Below the pieces are notes generated by a model that did no database searches, was not told the DNA's origin, and saw only the letters and a program-made list of their open reading frames with translations. Positions 45,927 to 55,381 of a DNA stretch of 59,016 nt are shown here, piece by piece. This DNA is from Hyphomonadaceae bacterium BRH_c29 (GTDB taxonomy: Bacteria > Pseudomonadota > Alphaproteobacteria > Caulobacterales > Hyphomonadaceae): assembly GCA_000961695.1 (NCBI GenBank), contig LADW01000094.1, positions 1-59,016 of the forward strand. The letters run 5' to 3'. Position 1 is the first letter of the stretch. Every line of letters starts with the position of its first letter. The translations under genes were made by a program, and so were the position numbers.

Positions 45927-46399
45927 TGAGCATCGAATTCCTGCACACGATGGTGCGTGTCACCGACATTGACGCGACGCTCAAATTCTTCTGCGACGGC
46001 CTCGGTCTGACGGAAGTTGGCCGGTATGACAGCGAGCCCGGCCGTTTCACCCTGGTTTTCCTGGCGTCCCCTGCCGACATCGAACGCTGTGGCGGCATTC
46101 CGGAGGGCAAGAGCCCGACCCAGATGCAGATCCCGATGGTCGAACTGACCCATAACTGGGATCCGGAAGACTATACGGGCGGCCGCAATTTCGGCCATCT
46201 TGCCTATTCGGTGTCGGATATCTACGCCGCCGTTGAGAAGCTGCAGGCCTTGGGTGTCACCATCAACCGGCCCCCGCGCGACGGGCGCATGGCTTTCGTC
46301 CGCTCACCGGACGGAATCTCGGTGGAACTTCTCCAGCAGGGCAAGCCGCTGGAACCGAAAGAGCCGTGGGCGAGCGCCGAAAACATCGGCAGCTGGTAG
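45926..46399 (+). CDS. gloA: Lactoylglutathione lyase (glyoxalase I)
   Basis: A 157-residue vicinal oxygen chelate protein with two beta-alpha-beta-beta-beta motifs: HTMVRVTDIDATLKFFCDGLG at the start, VELTHNWDPEDYTGGRNFGHLAYSV in the middle and SPDGISVELLQQG at the end, giving the His/Glu metal ligands. It isomerises the hemithioacetal of methylglyoxal and glutathione to S-lactoylglutathione. The NWD and GHLAY segments are typical of GloA. Confidence 0.93.
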   Translation: MSIEFLHTMVRVTDIDATLKFFCDGLGLTEVGRYDSEPGRFTLVFLASPADIERCGGIPEGKSPTQMQIPMVELTHNWDPEDYTGGRNFGHLAYSVSDIYAAVEKLQALGVTINRPPRDGRMAFVRSPDGISVELLQQGKPLEPKEPWASAENIGSW

Positions 46400-46424
46400 G
46401 CTCCACCAGCACTTTCGAACATAA

Positions 46425-46465
46425 AAAACGCCCCGTCTGGCCAGTGCCGGACGGGGCGTTTTCTG
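46425..46465. terminator. Terminator between gloA and AGCS symporter
   Basis: A 14-base-pair stem (AACGCCCCGTCTGG with CCGGACGGGGCGTT, one wobble) with a 6-base loop is flanked by an A-run on the left and TTTT on the right, so it can end transcripts in both directions. Confidence 0.85.
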
Positions 46466-46482
46466 TTTAAGGACGGGGCGCT

Positions 46483-47961
46483 CTATTCCTTCGGCGCCTG
46501 CTCACGCTGGTCGATGATCGGATAGCGCGGCTTCGGTGCGCCCGTGCGGACGGCATGGAAGTGCGCCTTGGTCATCGCGAAGACGAGCGGGCTGAGGAAG
46601 ATCAGGCCGACAAGGTTCGGCGCGGCCATCATGCCTGTCAGCGTATCGGCAACCAGCCAGAACAGGTTCACGATATTGGCCACAGAGCCTTCCAGCATCA
46701 GCGCAGCGGCGCCGAGGAAGGTCGCAACGATCCAGCTGATCCGGAACGGCAGGATGGATTTCTCGCCGAACAGGAATTCGCAGCAGCGTTCGCCGTAATA
46801 GCTCCAGCCGAGAATGGTGGTGAAGCCGAACACGGTGAGGCCGATGGCGACGATATGTTCGCCGATCCCGGTGAGGCCTGCATCAAAGGCCGCAACAGTC
46901 AGCGGAGCGCCGGTATCGCAACCAGCCGGCTGACCTGCCGCGAGGATGTCTGCGGCATTGGCGGCGGTCGGAATGCATTCCGGGCCGAGGACGCCAGAGG
47001 TCAGGATCACGAGCGCGGTGATCGAGCAGACGATCAGCGTGTCGATGATCGTGCCGAGCATGGCGACGAGGCCCTGGTCGACAGGGTCCTGGATCTTGGC
47101 GGCGGCGTGGGCAATCGGGGCGGAGCCCTGACCGGCTTCGTTCGAGAAGATGCCGCGTGCGACGCCTTTCTGCATGGCCAGCATCAGCAGGCCGATCGAG
47201 ATACCGGTGCCGGCGCTGTCGAGGCCGAAGGCGCCTTTGAAGATCATGGCGAAAGCGCCCGGGATCGCGTCGAGGTGCATGCTGATCACAACCAGACCAC
47301 CGACAAGGTAGGAGATGGCCATAACAGGCACGAGGCGGCTGGCCACGCTGGCAATCCGCTGGATGCCGCCCAGAATGACGGCGCCTGCGGCTGCGGCGAG
47401 GACGAACGCTGTGATGAGCGGAGAGATGCCGTAGCTGCTGTTCAGGGCGTCAGCGATGGAATTGGACTGGATCGAGGCGCCTGTGCCCCAGCTTGCCAGA
47501 ATGCCCAGCGTTGCGAACAGGCCGCCCAGCCAGGTCCATTTCGAGCCCATGCCGTTCTTGATGTAATACATCGGTCCGCCGACATGGCGTCCATCGTGAT
47601 CGATCTCGCGGAAGCGCACTGCCAGCACGCCTTCGGAATATTTCGTGGCAGTGCCGACAATTGCCGTGACCCACATCCAGAACACGGCGCCCGGCCCGCC
47701 AATGGCGATGGCGGCTGCCACGCCGGCAATGTTGCCGGTGCCAATTGTGGACGAGAGGGCGGTCATCAGCGCGCCGAACGGCGTGACATCGCCTTCGTCA
47801 TTCTGGTCTGGTTTTTTGAACAGCTGCCCGAATGCGAACGGCACCTTGATGACCGAAAGCAGTCTGAGGCCGATTGTGAGATAAAGGCCTGTACCCAGCA
47901 AGAGCAGCAGCATCGGCGGCCCCCACACGAAATCGTTTGCCACCCGAATAATGTTTTCCAT
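46483..47961 (-). CDS. Alanine/glycine:cation symporter (AGCS) family protein
   Basis: A 492-residue inner-membrane protein with about eleven hydrophobic segments and the AGCS signatures SSTIGTGNIAGVAAAIAIGGPGAVFWMW, FSNEAGQGSAPIAHAAAK and ILGWSYYGERC. AGCS proteins import alanine or glycine with Na+ or H+. The substrate is assigned by family only. The ATG at 47961 has GGGAGGC just upstream. Confidence 0.94.
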   Translation of the reverse strand: MENIIRVANDFVWGPPMLLLLLGTGLYLTIGLRLLSVIKVPFAFGQLFKKPDQNDEGDVTPFGALMTALSSTIGTGNIAGVAAAIAIGGPGAVFWMWVTAIVGTATKYSEGVLAVRFREIDHDGRHVGGPMYYIKNGMGSKWTWLGGLFATLGILASWGTGASIQSNSIADALNSSYGISPLITAFVLAAAAGAVILGGIQRIASVASRLVPVMAISYLVGGLVVISMHLDAIPGAFAMIFKGAFGLDSAGTGISIGLLMLAMQKGVARGIFSNEAGQGSAPIAHAAAKIQDPVDQGLVAMLGTIIDTLIVCSITALVILTSGVLGPECIPTAANAADILAAGQPAGCDTGAPLTVAAFDAGLTGIGEHIVAIGLTVFGFTTILGWSYYGERCCEFLFGEKSILPFRISWIVATFLGAAALMLEGSVANIVNLFWLVADTLTGMMAAPNLVGLIFLSPLVFAMTKAHFHAVRTGAPKPRYPIIDQREQAPKE

Positions 47962-48109
47962 AAGCCTCCCCGGCTCCCTGTAATTTACGTTAGGGCCGAC
48001 ACTAACCCCGTTTAGCCTCGTGTGAAGCAAGCATTGCAGGCGCGACGGGCTGCAGAGCGGACGCACAAGTCAGTGGCAGATTGGCCCTTTTTCAGGCATA
48101 AGCCCGCGC

Positions 48110-49528
48110 ATGACCGACCCCCGCGAACCCAAACAAGCCAAAGGCGTCTTCATCAAGACCTATGGCTGCCAGATGAATGTCTACGACTCCGAGCGCATGC
48201 GCGATGTGCTGCGACCGCTCGGTTATGCGCCGGTGGACAGTGCTGAGCAGGCGGATCTGGTCGTGCTGAACACCTGCCACATCCGTGAAAAGGCGACGGA
48301 AAAGGTCTATTCCGAGCTTGGCCAGCTGAAGCTGCTGAAGCAGGAGCGCGGCGGCAATCTCACCATCGCTGTGGCCGGTTGCGTCGCCCAGGCAGAGGGC
48401 GCTGAAATCATGCGCCGCCAGCCCGCTGTGGACCTTGTTCTCGGCCCGCAGGCCTATCACAAGCTGCCGGAAATGATTGCCCGCGCCAGCCGCGCCGTCG
48501 GTGACCGGCTGGAGACGGAATTCGAGACGCTCGAGAAATTCGATGCCCTGCCGAAAACGCGCGAAGCCGATGGTCCGACGGCGTTCCTGTCGGTGCAGGA
48601 AGGTTGTGACAAGTTCTGTACCTTCTGCGTCGTGCCCTACACGCGCGGGGCAGAGCTTTCGCGACCGGTGGATGATATCGTGATGGAGGCCCGTAGCCTC
48701 GCCGCTCAGGGCGTGCGGGAGCTGTCGCTGCTCGGTCAGAACGTCAACGCCTTCCATGGCGCCGCGCCGGCCCTTACCAATGAGGCTGACTGGACGCTTG
48801 GCCAGCTTGTGCGCCATATCGCGAAAGTCGGGGGGATCGACCGGATTCGCTACACAACCAGCCATCCGCGCGACATGGATGACGACCTGATCGCCGCCCA
48901 TGGCGAGGTGCCGGAAATGATGCCCTTCCTGCATCTTCCGGTACAGTCCGGCTCGGATCGCATCCTTAAGGCGATGAACCGCGGCCATACGGCGGACCAT
49001 TACCGCGACATCATCCGCAAGGTGCGTGAAGCGCGCCCGGATATCGCCATTGCCACTGATTTCATTGTAGGTTTTCCGGGCGAGAGCGACGCGGACTTCG
49101 AGGCGACGATGCAGCTGGTGCGCGATATCGGGTTCGCGATTGCCTATTCGTTCAAGTATTCGTCGCGTCCGGGCACGCCGGCGGCGGACATGTTTGGTCA
49201 TGTGCCGGAAGAGGTGAAGGATGCGCGCCTGCAGCAGTTGCAACAGCTTCTGCGGGAACAGCAGGAGGCCTTCAACCGCTCCAAGATCGGCCAGACAGTG
49301 CCCGTTCTGGTGACCGGCAAGGGCCGCAATCCGGGGCAGGCGCATGGCCGCTCGCCCTGGATGCAGGCCGTTCATTTCCAGTACGAGCGTGATTCTGGTG
49401 TCGGTGACCGTGATCCTCGTGTCGGCGACGGTGATCTTAAAGGGCACATTGTGGACGTACGTGTGATCGACGCGAGCCTCAACTCGCTGACCGGCGAACT
49501 CATCAAGGTCCGAGAGGCGGCCCTGTGA
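48110..49528 (+). CDS. miaB: tRNA-2-methylthio-N6-dimethylallyladenosine synthase MiaB
   Basis: A 472-residue radical SAM methylthiotransferase. The N-terminal cluster uses Cys20, Cys56 and Cys91; the radical SAM cluster is CDKFCTFC (Cys166, Cys170, Cys173). The TRAM domain closes the protein, but it contains an imperfect duplicated insert near 49388-49439 (see repeat). MiaB adds the 2-methylthio group to i6A37 in tRNA. It heads a co-directional RNA-processing cluster, overlapping phoH by 4 bases. Confidence 0.96.
   Translation: MTDPREPKQAKGVFIKTYGCQMNVYDSERMRDVLRPLGYAPVDSAEQADLVVLNTCHIREKATEKVYSELGQLKLLKQERGGNLTIAVAGCVAQAEGAEIMRRQPAVDLVLGPQAYHKLPEMIARASRAVGDRLETEFETLEKFDALPKTREADGPTAFLSVQEGCDKFCTFCVVPYTRGAELSRPVDDIVMEARSLAAQGVRELSLLGQNVNAFHGAAPALTNEADWTLGQLVRHIAKVGGIDRIRYTTSHPRDMDDDLIAAHGEVPEMMPFLHLPVQSGSDRILKAMNRGHTADHYRDIIRKVREARPDIAIATDFIVGFPGESDADFEATMQLVRDIGFAIAYSFKYSSRPGTPAADMFGHVPEEVKDARLQQLQQLLREQQEAFNRSKIGQTVPVLVTGKGRNPGQAHGRSPWMQAVHFQYERDSGVGDRDPRVGDGDLKGHIVDVRVIDASLNSLTGELIKVREAAL
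49388..49439 (+). repeat. Tandem 21-bp repeat within the miaB TRAM-domain region
   Basis: Two 21-base units (49388-49408 and 49409-49429) differ at three bases, and a third copy is truncated after ten bases. They encode [14 protein letters not shown] and a GDL remnant in frame, adding about 14 residues. Confidence 0.8.
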
Positions 49529-50514
49529 GCGGAAAGCGCCGGCCCAATCTTTCACCGGAGGCCCCGGTGAGCCGTTTTTACGAAGTCAGCCATGCCGAGC
49601 GGTTGCGTGACCTTTGCGGGCCGCATCACCGCTATCTGCACCGGCTGGAAGAGAAGCTGAAGGATTACGGCCTGCGCGCCGAAAGCCAGGGCGGCGGCAT
49701 TCTGCTGGCGGGCACTGCGGAGGGCGTCTCCATCGCCGAGGCGGCGCTGGCCGAGCTTGAGCGCCGGATGCGCAGCGGCGCGGAGATTACAGACATGGAT
49801 CTCGACGCGGCGATTGAAGCGGCCACCACCCCGGCGCAGAGTTTCGGTGGCGGGCTCAAAGGGCTGAAGAAGCCCATCGTGCCGCAAACCAAGGGGCAGG
49901 CGCGCTATATCAGCCTGCTGGCGAACTCAGACAATGCGATGGTGTTCGGCGTTGGCCCGGCCGGGACCGGCAAGACCTTCCTGGCCGTTGCGGCGGGCGT
50001 CGCGGAACTGATCGCGGGCGTGCGCCAGCGCCTGATCGTGACGCGGCCAGCGGTGGAAGCGGGCGAAAAGCTCGGCTTCCTGCCGGGCACGCTGGAAGAG
50101 AAGGTCGACCCCTATATGCTGCCCATCTGGGACAGCCTGCGCGAGCTGATGGGGCAGGAACAGATGGAGCGCCGGATGGCGCGCGGCGAGATTGAAGTCG
50201 CCCCGATTGCTTTCATGCGCGGGCGGACTTTGAAGAATGCCTTCGTCATCGTGGACGAGGCGCAGAACACGACCGTTGCGCAGATGAAAATGGTGCTGAC
50301 CCGTCTTGGCCGGGACAGCCGCATGGTCATCACCGGCGATCCGGGCCAGGTCGACCTGCCGGGCTCGCAGACCTCGGGCCTGCGCCATGCCTTGCAGATC
50401 CTGTCGAAGGTCGACGGCATCAACGTCCACACGCTGACGGCAGCAGACGTCGTGCGTCATGGTCTCGTCAGCCGTATCATCGATGCCTATGAAGCCGCCG
50501 GCGAGGGCAATTGA
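49525..50514 (+). CDS. PhoH-like ATPase
   Basis: A 329-residue protein with the PhoH-family P-loop GPAGTGKT (144-151), [26 protein letters not shown] and [10 protein letters not shown], and a KH-like N-terminal region. PhoH-type ATPases are linked to RNA metabolism and often sit next to ybeY. The GTG start overlaps the miaB stop by 4 bases. The exact biochemical role is not settled. Confidence 0.94.
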   Translation: MSGKRRPNLSPEAPVSRFYEVSHAERLRDLCGPHHRYLHRLEEKLKDYGLRAESQGGGILLAGTAEGVSIAEAALAELERRMRSGAEITDMDLDAAIEAATTPAQSFGGGLKGLKKPIVPQTKGQARYISLLANSDNAMVFGVGPAGTGKTFLAVAAGVAELIAGVRQRLIVTRPAVEAGEKLGFLPGTLEEKVDPYMLPIWDSLRELMGQEQMERRMARGEIEVAPIAFMRGRTLKNAFVIVDEAQNTTVAQMKMVLTRLGRDSRMVITGDPGQVDLPGSQTSGLRHALQILSKVDGINVHTLTAADVVRHGLVSRIIDAYEAAGEGN

Positions 50515-50521
50515 GCCGGCG

Positions 50522-50974
50522 ATGATCACAATCGACCTGATCGTGGAAGAGGACGGCTGGGAAGCCGCCGTGCCGGACCTTGCCGCCCTGTGCGACCGGG
50601 CCTTTGCGGCTGCCGCAGCGGTGGAGCCTGCCGAAGGCACGGTTTCCTTGCTGCTGGCGGACGATGCAGCCCTTCACGCGCTGAACCGGGACTTCCGCGA
50701 CAAGGACAAGCCGACGGATGTCCTGTCGTTTCCGGCCCATGAAATGGACCGCCCGTTGCTGGGCGACATTGCTGTGGCGCTTGGCGTATCGACCGGCGAT
50801 GCCGAGTTGCAGGGAATAAGCCTTGCAGACCACCTTACGCACCTGCTTGTGCATGGCTATCTCCACCTTCGCGGCCACGATCACGAAGTTGAGGCAGAGG
50901 CCGAAACGATGGAGGGATTGGAAATAAAGGCGCTTGCAACGCTGGGCATTCCAAACCCATATGAACGGGACTGA
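50522..50974 (+). CDS. ybeY: Endoribonuclease YbeY
   Basis: A 150-residue protein with the zinc motif [12 protein letters not shown] (His111, His115, His121) and [18 protein letters not shown]. YbeY acts in 16S rRNA 3'-end maturation and ribosome quality control. It starts 7 bases after phoH; the frame is open upstream inside phoH, but the ATG at 50522 gives the family length. Confidence 0.96.
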   Translation: MITIDLIVEEDGWEAAVPDLAALCDRAFAAAAAVEPAEGTVSLLLADDAALHALNRDFRDKDKPTDVLSFPAHEMDRPLLGDIAVALGVSTGDAELQGISLADHLTHLLVHGYLHLRGHDHEVEAEAETMEGLEIKALATLGIPNPYERD

Positions 50975-50986
50975 TTTACCGAGACG

Positions 50987-51853
50987 ATGAGCGATCCAGA
51001 ACCTTCTGACGCGGAGCCTCAAAGGCGCCGCCGTACCTTTTTCGGACTAGGCCGCCGCCATGACGGCGAGACCGATGCGCCTGAAACTTCATCGGAAGTT
51101 TCTGCACCGGCGACACCGCAGGCGATGCGGCTGCGCATCCAGGAATTTCAGGAATTGCGCGTCGAAGACGTGATGGTCGCCCGGGCCGAAGTGAAGGCGG
51201 TCGAGGTCAATATCGAATTCCCCGACCTGCTCAAAGTGTTCGCCGAATGCACGCATTCGCGCCTGCCGGTGTTCCGCGAAACGCTGGATGACCCGATCGG
51301 CTTTGTTCACATCAAGGATGTGGTCAGCGAACTCGCCAAGGACGGCGATCCGGTCAAGCGTCCGCTCGAAAGACTGCATCGCGAAGTGCTTTATGTGCCG
51401 CCGTCCATGAAACTGACTGATTTGCTCGTGAAGATGCAGTCGACCCGCATTCATCTGGCGTTGGTCGTGGACGAGTATGGGGGCACGGACGGGCTTGTCA
51501 GCCTGGAAGACCTGGTTGAGGAAATCGTCGGTGACATCGAAGACGAACACGATGATGAAGAGCCCATGTTCGTCCGGCGCAGCGCCCGGATATGGGAAGT
51601 CGATGCACGCACCGAGATACAGGATTTCGCCGAGGAGACGGGGATTGACCTCGAACTCAATCAGGAAGACTCCGAATTCGACACGCTGGGCGGCATCGCC
51701 TACGCGCTCGCTGGCCGTGTGCCTGTGCGCGGGGAAGTCCTGCGCCATCCGTCCGGCGTTGAAATCGAAGTCCTGGACGCAGATGCCCGGCGCATCCGCC
51801 GCTTGCGTGTCCGCACGCCCGAACCTGTGCCCGCGCCCAAGCCGCAGGAGTAA
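50987..51853 (+). CDS. CorC/TlyC-type CBS-domain protein
   Basis: A 288-residue protein with two CBS domains (about 60-115 and 120-180), a DEYGGTDGLVSLEDLVEEIVGDIEDE segment and a C-terminal transporter-associated domain (about 200-275). Proteins of this type (CorC, YfjD-like) are linked to magnesium/cobalt handling and often adjoin lnt. This form lacks membrane helices, so it is a soluble regulator. A 7-base gap to lnt implies cotranscription. Confidence 0.9.
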   Translation: MSDPEPSDAEPQRRRRTFFGLGRRHDGETDAPETSSEVSAPATPQAMRLRIQEFQELRVEDVMVARAEVKAVEVNIEFPDLLKVFAECTHSRLPVFRETLDDPIGFVHIKDVVSELAKDGDPVKRPLERLHREVLYVPPSMKLTDLLVKMQSTRIHLALVVDEYGGTDGLVSLEDLVEEIVGDIEDEHDDEEPMFVRRSARIWEVDARTEIQDFAEETGIDLELNQEDSEFDTLGGIAYALAGRVPVRGEVLRHPSGVEIEVLDADARRIRRLRVRTPEPVPAPKPQE

Positions 51854-51859
51854 TCAAAA

Positions 51860-53503
51860 ATGAATAGTGCTGTCCGCAGCCACGGGTTCACTGCGCTTGG
51901 ACCTCTGCACGAAGCCTTTGCCCGCCTGACCGGCTGGGCCGCCGCCGGCGCAGCCTTGTTGCTGGGCGCGTTTTCGGCCGTGGCCTTTGCGCCGTTCCAT
52001 TTCAGCGCCGTGCTGGCGCTGTCCTTCACCGGCCTGATCTGGATGATCGACGGGGCGCGTAGCCATCGCCGCTGGGGCCGCGCCGTGTTCATGCGCTGCT
52101 GGGCCTTTGGCGTCGGCTTCACCCTGATCGGCATGCACTGGACGGCGGAGCCATTCCTGGTCGAGCCGGAACGCTATGCGATTTTCCTGTGGATGCCGCT
52201 GATCCTGTTGCCGGCGGGCATGGCCCTGATCTGGGGCGCCTTTGGCGCCATGGCGGGCGCGTTCTGGTCGGCATCGCCCTCGCGGATTTTCATCTTCACC
52301 CTGTTCTTTGCGCTGGCAGAGTTCGTGCGCGGTCATCTGTTCGGCGGCTTTCCGTGGAACCTGCCGGGGACGACCTGGGTGCCGGGCGGGGCGCTGTCGC
52401 AAGCGGCCTCTCTGGGCGGGGTCTACTGGCTGACGCTGCTGACGATTTTCGTCATGTCGGCGCCTGCCGCTCTGGTCGATACGCGCGAAGGTCGCGGCCT
52501 TGTCTTGCGTCTTGCGCCTGCTTTTGGTGCCGTGATCCTTCTGGCGCTCGGCTGGGCCTGGGGCGCGCAGCGCATCGCGGCGCCGTCGCCGCTGACCGAC
52601 CAATATGTCGTGCTGATGGATTCCGGTGTGCCGCAGGATGAAAAATGGGAAATCGGGCCTGATCCGGTTCTCATCGAATATCTGCGCATGATGACCAATG
52701 GCGAAAGCCAGCCGGGCGATATCATGATCTGGCCGGAAGGCGCCGTGCCCACCAGCCTTCTCAATGATATCAACGCACTGGACGCAATCGGGTCTTATCT
52801 TGGCCCAAGGACGCTGATTGCCGGAACGGCCCGCTATCAGCTGGAAGAGCAGAACCAGAAGATCTATTTCAACTCCCTCGTCGTGCTGGACGAGACTGTC
52901 AGCCGATCCGGCGCGGTGGCGCTGTATGACAAGTTCCGTCTTGTGCCGTTCGGCGAGCTGGCCGCGGCTCAGATCATCCCGTTTGGCGAGGCGCTGTCAG
53001 ATTATTTGCCGGGCGCGATGCAACAGCTTGCCCGCAACGGATTCCATCCGGGCACCGGACCAGCCGTGATCTTTGCCGACAACATTCCGCCCTTCGTGGC
53101 GCTGATCTGCTATGAAGGCCTGTATCCCGAGATCACGCGCCAGGCGAACCTGGCCGCGCGGGCAGACTGGATCGTGCTGGTGTCGAACGATGCCTGGTTT
53201 GGCGGCGGCATGGGCCCGGCCCAGCACTACGCCCAGAACCGCTATCGCGCGATTGAGAGCGGCCTGCCTATGGCGCGGGTCGCCAGCCGCGGGGCCTCCG
53301 CCATCATCGACGGGTATGGCCGCGAAGTGTTGCGCGCTGCGCCGGTTCAGGACGCGCAGCCCGGCTGGGAGACGACGTTCGGACGCGGCAAGCTGCCGGC
53401 GCCGGCAGCCGTCACCCTGTTCCAGAGCCGGGCCGGGCTCGTGCTGTTCTGGCTGACCCTTGCATCGTTCGCAGGGTTGGCATTCGCGACGTGGCGTCGT
53501 TAA
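51860..53503 (+). CDS. lnt: Apolipoprotein N-acyltransferase Lnt
   Basis: A 547-residue inner-membrane enzyme with an N-terminal membrane bundle of about six or seven helices, a periplasmic nitrilase-fold domain, and a final helix. The catalytic triad is Glu293 (WPEGAVP), Lys358 (YDKFRLVPFGE) and Cys417 (ICYEGLYPE). It adds the third acyl chain to lipoproteins. An AGGAG precedes the start. The several lipoproteins predicted in this window are its potential clients. Confidence 0.96.
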   Translation: MNSAVRSHGFTALGPLHEAFARLTGWAAAGAALLLGAFSAVAFAPFHFSAVLALSFTGLIWMIDGARSHRRWGRAVFMRCWAFGVGFTLIGMHWTAEPFLVEPERYAIFLWMPLILLPAGMALIWGAFGAMAGAFWSASPSRIFIFTLFFALAEFVRGHLFGGFPWNLPGTTWVPGGALSQAASLGGVYWLTLLTIFVMSAPAALVDTREGRGLVLRLAPAFGAVILLALGWAWGAQRIAAPSPLTDQYVVLMDSGVPQDEKWEIGPDPVLIEYLRMMTNGESQPGDIMIWPEGAVPTSLLNDINALDAIGSYLGPRTLIAGTARYQLEEQNQKIYFNSLVVLDETVSRSGAVALYDKFRLVPFGELAAAQIIPFGEALSDYLPGAMQQLARNGFHPGTGPAVIFADNIPPFVALICYEGLYPEITRQANLAARADWIVLVSNDAWFGGGMGPAQHYAQNRYRAIESGLPMARVASRGASAIIDGYGREVLRAAPVQDAQPGWETTFGRGKLPAPAAVTLFQSRAGLVLFWLTLASFAGLAFATWRR

Positions 53504-53549
53504 GGAGTGCGCTGCGCTTTTGTGGCGAACCTCGACGGGTAGGAGAAAG

Positions 53550-53981
53550 ATGTCAGACAGCAAGCTCCCGAGTGGAATTGACCGCGTGGTCGGCCAACGG
53601 ATCCGCTGGCGCCGCAGGGAGCTGAAGCTCTCGCAGGAACAATTGGCGGAATTGCTGAGCCTGACCTTCCAGCAGGTGCAGAAATACGAAAAGGGCGTGA
53701 ACCGCGTCTCGGCCGGGCGCCTGTTTGAAATCTCCATGGCGATGGGCGTGCCGGTCAATTATTTCTATGACGGCGCACAGACCCAGCTGGAGGACGACCA
53801 GGCGCGCTTCGCCGCTTCCGGCATGGCCGAGGATGGCCCGCGCGCGCCGATGATGGACACCGAGACGCTGGATCTGATCGCGGCCTTTCAGAAGATCGAG
53901 GACGATTCCCTGCGCAAGTCGCTGCTGAACACGGTTCGCGCGGCGGCGTCTGCATTCGAGATGAAGCATTCCGAGGATTGA
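53550..53981 (+). CDS. XRE-family helix-turn-helix regulator
   Basis: A 143-residue protein with an N-terminal HTH (about 15-75: GQRIRWRRRELKLSQEQLAELLSLTFQQVQKYEKGVNRVSAGRL) and a helical C-terminal half. In related alphaproteobacteria this regulator sits between lnt and metK. AGGAGA precedes the ATG at 53550. It could control the cluster or the methionine cycle, but the target is unknown. Confidence 0.9.
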   Translation: MSDSKLPSGIDRVVGQRIRWRRRELKLSQEQLAELLSLTFQQVQKYEKGVNRVSAGRLFEISMAMGVPVNYFYDGAQTQLEDDQARFAASGMAEDGPRAPMMDTETLDLIAAFQKIEDDSLRKSLLNTVRAAASAFEMKHSED

Positions 53982-54013
53982 TTGCGCCCCGGGGCTCGGG
54001 CATCAGGCGCGCC

Positions 54014-54703
54014 ATGACGGACGCATCAGACAAACCGGACATCAGGCCCATCCGCTCTTTCGGGCGGATCGGGGGGCGGGCGCTGTCGGCGCGCCAGCAG
54101 GCGCTGGTCGATGACCTGCTGCCGAAACTCACGGTTCCGGACGGTCTGCGTGACCCGAAGGACCTGTTTCCGGACCTGAAAGAGACCTGGCTCGAAATCG
54201 GCTTCGGGGGCGGGGAACACATGGCCGAGCAGGCAAGGCGTCACCGGGATGTCGGCTTTATCGGCTGCGAGCCCTTCATCGAGGGCATGGCCAAGGCGCT
54301 GACGCAGGTGGATGCCGATGGTCTCAGCAATGTTCGCTTGCGGATGGAGGATGCCCGCCCGCTGGTCAACGCGCTGGCGCCGGGCAGTCTGGACCGCGTT
54401 TTCATTATGTTTCCCGACCCGTGGCCGAAGAAGAAACAGCAGAAGCGCCGCCTGATCCAGCCGGACTTTCTGGACAGTTTGCACCGGGCCTGCCGGACGG
54501 GGGCGCGTGTCCGGTTTGCGACCGATGTCGCCAGCTATGCGGATGAGGCGCTGGGGCGGTTCCGCCAGCATGGCGGCTATCGCTGGCTGGCGGAGCGGGC
54601 CGATGACTGGCGCACGGCGCCGACAGACCACGTGACGACGCGCTACGAGACCAAACGGCTCGGCGACTGCACCCCGGTATGGTTCGATTTTGAGGTCGTG
54701 TGA
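54014..54703 (+). CDS. trmB: tRNA (guanine-N7)-methyltransferase TrmB
   Basis: A 229-residue class I methyltransferase with the SAM motif EIGFGGGEHMAEQA and the TrmB signature FPDPWPKKKQQKRRLIQPDFL. It methylates G46 in the variable loop of tRNA. The ATG at 54014 starts the expected N-terminus; upstream TTG starts are unlikely. metK does not sit between it and the XRE gene. Confidence 0.95.
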   Translation: MTDASDKPDIRPIRSFGRIGGRALSARQQALVDDLLPKLTVPDGLRDPKDLFPDLKETWLEIGFGGGEHMAEQARRHRDVGFIGCEPFIEGMAKALTQVDADGLSNVRLRMEDARPLVNALAPGSLDRVFIMFPDPWPKKKQQKRRLIQPDFLDSLHRACRTGARVRFATDVASYADEALGRFRQHGGYRWLAERADDWRTAPTDHVTTRYETKRLGDCTPVWFDFEVV

Positions 54704-54718
54704 CCTCTCCGGATTTCC

Positions 54719-54747
54719 TTGACGTCAAGCCGGAAATCGCGTACAGA
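54719..54747 (+). promoter_or_regulatory. Predicted cold-shock gene promoter
   Basis: TTGACG (54719-54724), a 17-base spacer and TACAGA (54742-54747) give a good sigma-70-type match. It would leave a 5' leader of about 135 bases before the csp ATG, similar in size to cold-shock leaders. Confidence 0.6.
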
Positions 54748-54887
54748 ATGTCGCATCGAATTCGGTCGGTCTGAAATATCAAGACCCCGTCAGACCGGCG
54801 GCCATGACTTTCTTCCTACCCGTTTCGATAGGCGGGCCTTCCTATGTTGGGATCGGCCGCTTTCTACAACGCAGAGGAATACAAGTA

Positions 54888-55097
54888 ATGGCAACTGGCA
54901 AAGTGAAATGGTTTAACGACCAAAAAGGCTTTGGCTTCATTAAACCTGATGAAGGTGGCGCTGACATCTTCGTCCACATCTCGGCTGTTGAACGTTCTGG
55001 CCTCCGCACGCTTGCGGAAGATCAGGCTGTTTCCTACGAGCTCTTCAAAGACGAACGCCGCGGCAAAACTTCGGCAGTCGATCTGAAAGTCCTCTAG
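54888..55097 (+). CDS. Cold-shock protein (CspA family)
   Basis: A 69-residue protein: MATGKVKWFNDQKGFGFI with RNP1 KGFGFI (13-18) and RNP2 DIFVHI (26-31). It binds single-stranded RNA/DNA as an RNA chaperone. An AGAGGAA lies upstream, and a terminator at 55118 closes the transcript. It is inserted between trmB and rimP. Confidence 0.96.
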   Translation: MATGKVKWFNDQKGFGFIKPDEGGADIFVHISAVERSGLRTLAEDQAVSYELFKDERRGKTSAVDLKVL

Positions 55098-55117
55098 GAC
55101 CACAGAAGAATTGACGG

Positions 55118-55148
55118 AAACGGCGGCCTTTCGGGGCCGCCGTTTTTG
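55118..55148 (+). terminator. Intrinsic terminator after the csp gene
   Basis: An 11-base-pair stem (AAACGGCGGCC with GGCCGCCGTTT) with a 6-base loop runs into TTTTTG. Confidence 0.88.
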
Positions 55149-55268
55149 TTTGTGCGAAGTTTTTTTGGCCCCGCGTATAGCTTGCAGGCGGTTCGGTCTT
55201 TCCTTTTCGGGGCTGCCCGCCTTTGCAGGATATGACCTCTCGCAGGTCCTGCGCCCTGCCTGCGGGGC

Positions 55269-55297
55269 TCGACAGAGCGTTCTGGTATCGCTATATA
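55269..55297 (+). promoter_or_regulatory. Predicted promoter of the rimP-nusA-infB operon
   Basis: TCGACA (55269-55274), a 17-base spacer and a near-consensus TATATA (55292-55297) lie about 85 bases before rimP. Transcription would start near 55304, just before the hairpin at 55320. Confidence 0.6.
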
Positions 55298-55319
55298 GCC
55301 AGCAAGTCGAAACATATCG

Positions 55320-55355
55320 GCGGCGGTTCCGGAAACGGGGCCGCCGCTTTTCTTT
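55320..55355 (+). promoter_or_regulatory. Terminator-like leader hairpin before rimP
   Basis: A 7-base-pair GC stem (GCGGCGG with CCGCCGC) and a 14-base loop are followed by TTTTCTTT, ending 27 bases before the rimP ATG. It lies inside the predicted leader, so it is a candidate attenuator of the nusA operon. Confidence 0.55.
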
Positions 55356-55381
55356 AGCCCAAAGGCTCGCCTAAACCGCCT

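Noticed and set aside
46555..48015. Long plus-strand frame across the AGCS symporter gene
   Set aside because: Shadow of the symporter; translation lacks any hydrophobic or domain pattern.
55111..55374. Possible 87-residue gene between csp and rimP
   Set aside because: It runs through the csp terminator and over the rimP promoter and hairpin, with no Shine-Dalgarno or domain.
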